From Arsukibacterium perlucidum DSM 18276 (GTDB taxonomy: Bacteria > Pseudomonadota > Gammaproteobacteria > Enterobacterales > Alteromonadaceae): DNA of 52,362 bases. Below, in pieces: positions 46,043 to 52,362 of this stretch. The notes under the pieces are model-generated. The model ran no database searches and was not told where the DNA came from. It worked only from the letters and a program-made list of their open reading frames with translations. Numbering within the stretch: position 1 is the stretch's first letter; every line of letters begins with the position of its first letter. The translations under genes were made by a program, and so were the position numbers. The stretch spans positions 1 to 52,362 of the forward strand of contig NZ_KB907730.1 in the NCBI RefSeq assembly GCF_000382165.1, read 5' to 3'.

Positions 46043-48319
46043 ATGGAATTCATTATAGGTGCAATTGTTATTTATTTTCTCTATAAACTCGGGGCTGGAA
46101 AACCAACATCAAAGTCTTCCGTTCGCACCAACACCAGAAAACCAGTCAAAACATATAGCAACAATAACTATTCAACTAATGCTCGTTCGTCAGTCAATTC
46201 TGAGTCTGACAGTGCACGAGATGATGAATTCGCAACATTCACGGTCTACTCAAGTTATGGAAGAGAAGCGGAGAAATCATCTAACACACAAAAAGGTCGT
46301 TGGGTTGCAGATGATGAACATCTAACCATTAGTGGAAGACAAATGCCGAGAGGTCTGTTTTATTTCGGTGGGGTGTTGAACTCCCTCTCGGGCTATGGTG
46401 TTGAGCCTTCACTCGTCGATGAGAAGCGCCAGGCATTAACTAAATCATTCAAATCCGGCTCAGATTTATACACTGATGAGTCACTCGGTTACTGGCCAAG
46501 TTATGCAACCCTTTCAAAAGGTTGCAGAGGGGCCTACCTTGATTTTTTAGCGTCGGACCGTTCTGACCCAACGACACCTGTTGGCTATGTATTCATATAC
46601 TTTTATGGGTTCGAAAGACGCATTATTGAGAACAAAACAAATAACACGGTCTCAGATCATGAGTTCCTCGGCATATTTGACGAGGTTTTACGCCTTAATA
46701 GCGTGTTCAATGCTAACCGTTCTTTCAGGGGATATTCGGCAAACTTTCTGGAGTTGATGACTCTATTAAGGCCGGCTTTACTTGAGCATAGGGCAAAAGA
46801 TATTCCAGAGACGAACAATGGATTGTCATTCAAAGTTAAGCTGGCAACCGCCATTGCTAATAGCCAACCTGTTAACGCTGATCTGGCACTAGACTGGCTG
46901 AAAAACACACTCGAATACTCTCTGAAAACGCCTGCTAGAAGGTGCGAAGACGAGTTCAGGAGACTATTTAAAATAAGGTTTAGAGACAAATTTGGTGACG
47001 GAATACTGGTAAAACCCAACAAAACTAAACTCACGCTGTCCTACCATGCTGCAAGCAACGGCATACATAGTGTTGACTTGAATTTAGAAGATTTACCCGA
47101 TCCCAGCGTACTTAAAGCGCCCCTGAACAAACTCATACCAATCGCTGAGCAATGCACTGAAGAGTTAAATAGCTATAGCCGATACTTAGGCAAAGCCGAT
47201 ACTTCCAAGCATGATATCGCTGCATTAATGCTGTTGCCCAAAGAGCTGGCGAACGAGTCTGGCTCTCCCGTAATTGGTTCTTTCAAGCAATGGGCTGAGC
47301 AAATTATTGCTGATCAAAAAGGGCTGACAACTGTTAAAGAATTTTGGTCTCACACTGGTATGCCGTTACCAAAAAACCTCAACAAAAAGGAGATTGATCT
47401 GCTTACTAATCTCGCTGCGAAGGCGGATATAGGTATTGCACCAGACCAACGTTTTCACCTGACCAAATTCAAATCTGACGGAAATATCGTATTGTTTTCA
47501 CTGGGCCATGGAGCGTTCTTTGAGTCTACTCCTGCGTTCCATGAGGTAATGCTTGCCTTAAGACTCGGCGCAATGGTGGCTGCTATTGATGGTGTTATAG
47601 CACTTGACGAAGAGCGAGCACTACGAAGAATTATCGAGCATGATGATAAGTTGTCACCAACTGAAAAGAATTCATTATCTGCTTATCTGACGTGGCGCTT
47701 AAATAGCCCTGCTAACACAGCGGGATTGAGCGCTAGAATAGAGCAATTAAACGAGACTCAGATTCAGTTCCTAAAGAAATTTATCATATCAATTGCCCTT
47801 GCAGACGGTAAGGTAGATGCTCACGAAATAAAACAAATTGAAAAGCTTTACACATCCTTGGGGTTGGATAAATCACTCGTAGCGAGCGATATTCATCACC
47901 TGACCACGACCCAAAATGGCCCGCTATCACCGCAGCAAGATATAAGCAAAACCAAAGATGTGTTTCAGTTGGATGAAGACATTTTGGCAATGCATGAGAG
48001 TGATACCAGTGACGCAAAATTAATGTTAGAAAGTATTTTTGCAGTGGATGATGAGCCTGAATCAGAGCAAATAATTGCTTCATCCTCTCAGCAAGATAGC
48101 CTTGATATGTCTCATAAAGCGTTGTTTGATGAATTGATAACTAAAACGATTTGGCCGCGTAAAGAAGTGCACGAGCTATGTAGCAAATTTAATTTAATGG
48201 TTGATGGTGCAATCGAAACTATCAACAATTGGGCGTATGAAAAAGTTGATGCACCGGTGTTAGATGACGATGGTGACATCTATGTTGATCTCGAAATTGT
48301 TGAAGAGTTAAAAGGATAA
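46043..48319 (+). CDS. TerB_N-TerB-TerB_C protein, membrane anchored
   Basis: A 758-residue protein. A short N-terminal membrane helix (about 3-19) precedes a polar Ser/Asn/Thr-rich linker (about 20-85). A TerB_N domain follows (about 86-300; the RWVADDEHLTISGRQMPRG pattern opens it), then a long middle region. A TerB helical domain (about 495-620) has acidic metal-binding-like repeats (AAIDGVIALDEE and ALADGKVDAHE). A TerB_C domain lies at the end (about 690-758). TerB-type domains bind metals and occur in stress and DNA-processing operons. The ATG at 46043 has AAGGA upstream. First gene of a three-gene operon; a weak promoter (TTGTCA 45918, TAAAAT 45939) precedes it. Confidence 0.82.
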   Translation: MEFIIGAIVIYFLYKLGAGKPTSKSSVRTNTRKPVKTYSNNNYSTNARSSVNSESDSARDDEFATFTVYSSYGREAEKSSNTQKGRWVADDEHLTISGRQMPRGLFYFGGVLNSLSGYGVEPSLVDEKRQALTKSFKSGSDLYTDESLGYWPSYATLSKGCRGAYLDFLASDRSDPTTPVGYVFIYFYGFERRIIENKTNNTVSDHEFLGIFDEVLRLNSVFNANRSFRGYSANFLELMTLLRPALLEHRAKDIPETNNGLSFKVKLATAIANSQPVNADLALDWLKNTLEYSLKTPARRCEDEFRRLFKIRFRDKFGDGILVKPNKTKLTLSYHAASNGIHSVDLNLEDLPDPSVLKAPLNKLIPIAEQCTEELNSYSRYLGKADTSKHDIAALMLLPKELANESGSPVIGSFKQWAEQIIADQKGLTTVKEFWSHTGMPLPKNLNKKEIDLLTNLAAKADIGIAPDQRFHLTKFKSDGNIVLFSLGHGAFFESTPAFHEVMLALRLGAMVAAIDGVIALDEERALRRIIEHDDKLSPTEKNSLSAYLTWRLNSPANTAGLSARIEQLNETQIQFLKKFIISIALADGKVDAHEIKQIEKLYTSLGLDKSLVASDIHHLTTTQNGPLSPQQDISKTKDVFQLDEDILAMHESDTSDAKLMLESIFAVDDEPESEQIIASSSQQDSLDMSHKALFDELITKTIWPRKEVHELCSKFNLMVDGAIETINNWAYEKVDAPVLDDDGDIYVDLEIVEELKG

Positions 48320-49630
48320 ATGATGATTGCTAAGAAAATTAGAGCAAAAGAAAGAGACGCAATTATCCAGTCACTGAAATCAGGTGTGACACCCAAAGTC
48401 GGGATCCAACATATTCAGGTGGGCCGGGTTAATGAACTCAAAGCCATGATCCAAGATATTGAACGGATATCCGATGGAGGTTCTGCCTTCAGGCTTATCA
48501 TTGGGGAATATGGATCTGGTAAAACTTTTTTCTTGAGCGTTGTCAGAGCTATTGCGCTGGAAAGAAAGCTGGTTACCGTAAACGCAGACCTATCACCTGA
48601 CAGGCGGATCCACGCCTCGGCCGGCCAGGCAAGAAACCTTTATTCAGAGCTGATGCGTAATATGTCTACGCGTAATAAGCCTGACGGTAATGCTCTTACA
48701 AGTGTCGTCGAGAAGTTTATTACTGAAGCCCGGATGGAAGCCGATAGCACAGGTAAGAGCATCAATACCGTCATTCATGAAAAGTTAGCGTCTTTATCAG
48801 AGCTTGTAGGTGGCTATGATTTTGCCAAGGTTATCGAGGCCTATTGGACCGGTCATGAAGCGGATAACGAGACCCTTAAATCAAATGCAATTAAATGGCT
48901 TCGCGCCGAATACTCCACTAAAACCGATGCTCGCAACGACCTCGGTGTAAGAACCATCATCTCTGATGCATCATTTTATGACTCGCTCAAGTTGATGAGT
49001 TTGTTTGTTCTACAAGCCGGCTATCAGGGATTATTAGTAAACCTTGACGAGATGGTAAACCTGTACAAACTTAACAACACCACAGCAAGAACATCGAACT
49101 ACGAACAGATTTTACGTATCCTGAATGACTGTCTTCAAGGAACTGCGGAGCATTTAGGTTTCTTGCTTGGTGGTACTCCCGAATTCCTTCTTGATCCCAG
49201 GAAAGGCCTCTATAGCTATGAGGCTTTACAGTCCAGGCTTGCTGGCAACACCTTTGCTAAACAAGCCGGTGTTATCGATTACTCTTCCCCTGCATTACAT
49301 CTGGCGAGTTTAACACCAGAAGAGCTCTATATCCTGCTGAAGAACTTGCGTCACGTTTACGCTGAAGGTGATGAAAGTAAGTATCTTGTTCCTGATGAAT
49401 CGTTAAAGGCGTTTCTGAAACACTGTAGCCAAACTATCGGTGATGCATATTTCAGAACGCCCAGAAACACAATTAAGGCATTTTTAGATATGATTGCGGT
49501 CATCGATCAGAATCCGAGCATAGCTTGGAATAGCCTCGTCGCGTCTGTATCTATTGAAGAAGAAAAACCTTCTGATGTTGAGCTCGATATCGAAGACACT
49601 GAGGATGATCTGGCTGACTTTAAGCTATGA
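48320..49630 (+). CDS. BrxD-like P-loop ATPase (DUF2791)
   Basis: A 436-residue AAA-like ATPase. Walker A is GEYGSGKT (62-69), Walker B is LLVNLDEM (about residue 240) and LLGGTPEFLLD is probably a sensor region. The N-terminus (AIIQSLKSGVTPKVGIQHIQVGR) is typical of DUF2791 proteins, which include BrxD of type 2 BREX and relatives in other DNA-defence loci. The acidic C-terminal tail is family-variable. The ATG at 48320 directly follows the upstream stop; a second ATG at 48323 has better ribosome spacing. The stop overlaps the helicase start by 4 bp. Confidence 0.85.
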   Translation: MMIAKKIRAKERDAIIQSLKSGVTPKVGIQHIQVGRVNELKAMIQDIERISDGGSAFRLIIGEYGSGKTFFLSVVRAIALERKLVTVNADLSPDRRIHASAGQARNLYSELMRNMSTRNKPDGNALTSVVEKFITEARMEADSTGKSINTVIHEKLASLSELVGGYDFAKVIEAYWTGHEADNETLKSNAIKWLRAEYSTKTDARNDLGVRTIISDASFYDSLKLMSLFVLQAGYQGLLVNLDEMVNLYKLNNTTARTSNYEQILRILNDCLQGTAEHLGFLLGGTPEFLLDPRKGLYSYEALQSRLAGNTFAKQAGVIDYSSPALHLASLTPEELYILLKNLRHVYAEGDESKYLVPDESLKAFLKHCSQTIGDAYFRTPRNTIKAFLDMIAVIDQNPSIAWNSLVASVSIEEEKPSDVELDIEDTEDDLADFKL

Positions 49631-51825
49631 GGGATGACCATGAGAGGCTTGATGTCAGAGTTCAACGTTGGATTTTTCAGCAAGGCTGGTCCGGCCTCAG
49701 AGAAATTCAAAGCCTTGCTATTGAGCCTATTTTATCTGCAAAAACGGATGTCTTAATCAGTGCATCAACTGCTGCGGGGAAGACCGAGGCGTTTTTTCTC
49801 CCTGCAATAAGTGCTATTGCAGAACAACAGGAAGGGGTTGGTATTCTATATATCAGCCCACTCAAAGCCCTAATAAACGACCAAGACCGGCGTTTGGAAA
49901 GCTTATCAGACTTACTTGATATGCCGGTAACACCTTGGCATGGAGATAGTCCACAAAGCAAAAAAAATAGGCTGAAAACCTCTCCTGCTGGTATTGTTTT
50001 AATCACCCCTGAGTCACTTGAGTCGCTACTCATTCGTGATGCCGGCTGGGTTAAATCGGCTTTTTCTCATCTAAAATACGTTGTCATTGACGAGTTCCAT
50101 GCCTTTTTAGGCTCGGAGCGTGGGCACCATTTGCTCTCATTGCTCCACAGGCTTGAACATCTTTTAGGAAGATTAAAGTCCCCCATTCCAAGGGTGGCGT
50201 TAAGCGCTACGCTTGGTGAAATAGAGAAAGTCCCTTTGGCTCTGCGCCCAAACCAATCGTTACCGTGCAAAATTATTAGAGACTCAAATTCTGTCTCGAC
50301 ACTTAAAGTCCAGGTCAAAGGCTACATTAATCCTACGCAGGTAGATGTAGAAGATCCCACCAATGCTGAATACAAAATTTGCCAGGATCTCTTAAAATTT
50401 TGCCGCGGTGGAAACCACCTTGTCTTTGCCAACAGCCGCAATAGAACGGAAAGCATAGCGGCGACGTTAAGCGACATGTGTGACCAACAATATGTACCGA
50501 ATGAATTTTTCCCTCACCATGGTTCGCTCTCCAAAGAACTTAGAGAAAGCCTCGAAAAGCGTCTTCAGCAAGAACAATATCCAACAACCGCGGTATGCAC
50601 CATGACCTTGGAACTCGGTATTGATATAGGGAAAGTGCATTCCGTTATCCAAGTTACTGCCCCTCACTCTGTTTCGAGTCTTCGCCAAAGAATGGGGCGC
50701 TCAGGACGCCGAGGTGGCGCCTCAATTCTCAGGATGTTGATTGCTGAAGACGAGCTGACTAAAGATTCAAACCCTATTGATAAGTTGCGTTTAGAGTTAA
50801 TACAGTCTCTTGCAATGATAAGGCTGCTTATCAGCAGTAAGTGGTATGAGCCGGCCGATACATCGCTCTATCACTTTTCGACACTACTACATCAAATCCT
50901 CGCGGTAATTGCACAGTGGGGAGGCGTTAGAGCGGATCAGTTGTACAACCTGCTCTGCAAAGAAGGGCCTTTCCAAAACGTTTCTCCCGCAGACTACAAG
51001 GCTGTTCTGCTGCATATGGGAAGCTCAGAATTGATTACTCAGCTTGGTAGTGGAGAGTTAGTGTTAGGCGTGTTAGGTGAACGAATTACTGGGCATTACA
51101 CATTCTATGCCGTGTTCAAAACCCCAGAAGAATTCAGGATTGTCAGTGGTACCAAAACGCTGGGTACGTTGCCTATCGACTCATTGGTACTCGTTGGCCA
51201 GCACATCATTTTTGGCGGAAAAAGGTGGATAGTCAAAGATATCGACAGCGACAAAAAGACTATTTATGTTGAACATGCAAAAGGAGGAAAGCCTCCAAAG
51301 TTCGGCGGTAGTGGTATGTCGGTACATGACGTTGTACGCCAGGAGATGTTTAAAATTCTGAGTGATGGCGATTACCGAATAGCTGTTGCTGACCAGCAAA
51401 TAGACTTTGCTGATGCTAACGCTAGAGGGCTGTTTAGGGAGAGCGTGGCATTTTTTAACGAGGCTGGGCTGCGGCAGAGTTCATTGCTTCAACACGGTAA
51501 TGACGTATACATCTTTACATGGCGTGGTGACAAAGTCGTCAACACGATAGCAGCACTGCTTATTATTAATGGATACGAAGCTGGTGTATACGCGGGAGTT
51601 ATCGAAGTCAGCAAAACGTCTTTAAGCGATGTCGAGGATTCGTTACGGTCCCTATCAATCAAAGAGCTCCCCAGCTCAACAGAGCTTGCACACACTGTAT
51701 TTGAGAAGAAAATAGATAAGTTTGACGAGTTCTTGCCTGAAGAAATTATCTCTCTCGGATATGGTGCGAAGGCGTTTGATATAGTTTGTGCAAAAAACTG
51801 GATTAACTGCAACTTTATAAAATGA
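49627..51825 (+). CDS. Lhr/BrxHI-like DEAD/DEAH helicase
   Basis: A 732-residue superfamily 2 helicase. Motif I ASTAAGKTEA (46-55), motif II DEFH (155-158), motif III LSATLG, motif IV HLVFANSRNR, motif V TLELGIDIGKVHSVIQ and motif VI QRMGRSGRRG are intact. A roughly 300-residue C-terminal region follows, with Lhr-core features. BrxHI in type 2 BREX belongs to this group and is found beside BrxD there, as here. It starts inside the ATPase gene end (4-bp overlap) and so completes a coupled operon. It is likely to unwind or remodel foreign DNA for the system. Confidence 0.88.
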   Translation: MRDDHERLDVRVQRWIFQQGWSGLREIQSLAIEPILSAKTDVLISASTAAGKTEAFFLPAISAIAEQQEGVGILYISPLKALINDQDRRLESLSDLLDMPVTPWHGDSPQSKKNRLKTSPAGIVLITPESLESLLIRDAGWVKSAFSHLKYVVIDEFHAFLGSERGHHLLSLLHRLEHLLGRLKSPIPRVALSATLGEIEKVPLALRPNQSLPCKIIRDSNSVSTLKVQVKGYINPTQVDVEDPTNAEYKICQDLLKFCRGGNHLVFANSRNRTESIAATLSDMCDQQYVPNEFFPHHGSLSKELRESLEKRLQQEQYPTTAVCTMTLELGIDIGKVHSVIQVTAPHSVSSLRQRMGRSGRRGGASILRMLIAEDELTKDSNPIDKLRLELIQSLAMIRLLISSKWYEPADTSLYHFSTLLHQILAVIAQWGGVRADQLYNLLCKEGPFQNVSPADYKAVLLHMGSSELITQLGSGELVLGVLGERITGHYTFYAVFKTPEEFRIVSGTKTLGTLPIDSLVLVGQHIIFGGKRWIVKDIDSDKKTIYVEHAKGGKPPKFGGSGMSVHDVVRQEMFKILSDGDYRIAVADQQIDFADANARGLFRESVAFFNEAGLRQSSLLQHGNDVYIFTWRGDKVVNTIAALLIINGYEAGVYAGVIEVSKTSLSDVEDSLRSLSIKELPSSTELAHTVFEKKIDKFDEFLPEEIISLGYGAKAFDIVCAKNWINCNFIK

Positions 51826-51829
51826 AAAA

Positions 51830-51985
51830 GTGAAATTACACGTTAATAGTGCTGTTCAAAGAGAACACAAGCTGCTGCTTAATATCTTCTCTTTATATGC
51901 GGCGTCAGGCTATATTGGGCTGTCTGTAAATGAGGTTGAAGGCTGCACAAACCTTATTAACTCTATTAATATCGCACTTAAATAA
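51830..51985 (+). CDS. possible small ORF after the helicase gene
   Basis: A GTG five bases past the helicase stop opens 51 codons (VKLHVNSAVQREHKLLLNIF at the start). There is no clear ribosome site, so it would depend on translational coupling. It resembles no family I know. It may be a real fourth gene, or only a chance open frame in AT-rich DNA. Confidence 0.2.
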   Translation: MKLHVNSAVQREHKLLLNIFSLYAASGYIGLSVNEVEGCTNLINSINIALK

Positions 51986-52003
51986 GATTATAGGGTTTGT
52001 AAT

Positions 52004-52041
52004 AACACCCAAGCGGCCAGATACCTGACGGCTTGGGTGTT
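52004..52041 (+). terminator. hairpin downstream of the TerB/BrxD/helicase operon
   Basis: An 11-bp stem AACACCCAAGC/GCTTGGGTGTT with a 16-base loop, roughly 180 bp past the helicase stop. There is no T-tract, so if it terminates it may do so with Rho or as an RNA stabiliser. Confidence 0.4.
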
Positions 52042-52211
52042 GCCCCACCCCATACCCTAATTTCATGAAGGCGTTTCGGATAATCAGTCACCCTTTCTCC
52101 TAGCTTTAATTGTAAGCGTCTGGTCGTTACAGGTTGATGTTTAATGCCGATTAATGCACTGGTTATTTGAGGTGCTCTCAGCGCACTATTTTTTTTCAGC
52201 AGTGAAACCGT

Positions 52212-52320
52212 AGAATGCTATTTTGGGGCGCTACTTTATATTACCGTTGTAACGGTAGCATAATTGCAGAATGCCATTTTTTAGCCCTGCTATATATTAC
52301 CGTTATAACGGTAGCATATT
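52212..52320. repeat. two tandem roughly 56-bp repeats with 16-bp palindromes
   Basis: TACCGTTGTAACGGTA (52242-52257) and TACCGTTATAACGGTA (52298-52313) are 16-bp palindromes; the second is perfect, the first differs by one base. Both lie in a longer repeat sharing AGAATGCYATTTT upstream and AGCATA after the palindrome, with a 56-bp period. They look like paired operators of a DNA-binding regulator or partition/replication iterons. The downstream gene is outside the window. Confidence 0.7.
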
Positions 52321-52362
52321 TTTCGCTACACCTTACGTGAGTCCGTGTCCGACGACCTATGT

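Larger units (their letters stand above)
51986..52362. other. gene-free right end with hairpin and operator-like repeats
   Basis: No credible gene. A hairpin AACACCCAAGC/GCTTGGGTGTT (52004-52041) may end the TerB operon, but no T-run follows. Further right are the two palindromes listed separately. The cut edge hides whatever is controlled by them. Confidence 0.5.

Noticed and set aside
45926..51825. A full BREX system
   Set aside because: Only BrxD-like and BrxHI-like genes are found; PglZ, PglX, BrxB and BrxC are absent from the window.

Overview
The window looks like a chromosomal segment of a gammaproteobacterium. The best guess is the Alteromonadales / marine Chromatiaceae group (Rheinheimera, Alishewanella or Arsukibacterium type). 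The reasons are the polA - Spot 42 RNA - engB - cytochrome c4 order, yihI followed by a DUF2489 gene, a CsrB-type RNA, and the general protein flavour. The genus is inference; no rRNA or other marker is present.

Backbone (about 0.35-36.3 kb). An IS4-type transposase gene is cut by the left edge. Then come an M28 peptidase; an ABC-2 permease/ATPase pair; two MFS transporters; an nfeD/SPFH (QmcA-type) pair; an Asp/Glu racemase; a LysR regulator divergent from a DoxX gene; a pirin; ubiK; rep; a GAF-GAF-GGDEF protein; a cytochrome c5; polA; Spot 42 RNA plus a second probable small RNA; engB; cytochrome c4; a CsrB-like RNA with a possible response-regulator site upstream; a methyltransferase; yihI; DUF2489; an amidohydrolase; DUF1285; tRNA-His(GTG); mscS; DUF481; a PAS-GGDEF-EAL protein; sbcCD; and a DUF5666 repeat lipoprotein. 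This is ordinary housekeeping, signalling and repair content. Rep, PolA and SbcCD serve DNA replication and repair. Two c-di-GMP proteins and the Csr RNA point to lifestyle control.

Defence and mobile region (about 36.7 kb to the right edge). Base composition shifts to lower GC and the genes become accessory. On the minus strand a tightly packed series reads: an ABC-three-component (ABC-3C) system (nuclease-like effector, middle component, DUF3732 ATPase), a truncated P2 gpA-like replication gene, an unknown helical protein, and a Gabija-like pair (OLD/TOPRIM nuclease GajA, UvrD-like helicase GajB). Next comes a serine resolvase with what reads as a complete three-subsite res site directly upstream of it. 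On the plus strand follows a three-gene operon: a TerB_N/TerB/TerB_C membrane-anchored protein, a BrxD-like (DUF2791) P-loop ATPase and an Lhr/BrxHI-like superfamily 2 helicase. It occurs without BREX methylase, PglZ or BrxC genes. The window ends in two 56-bp-spaced copies of a 16-bp palindrome that look like operator or iteron sites.

Most interesting: the stand-alone TerB/BrxD/BrxHI-like operon next to a resolvase/res cassette, the stacking of ABC-3C and Gabija around phage-derived debris, and an undescribed-looking 86-nt RNA between spf and engB.
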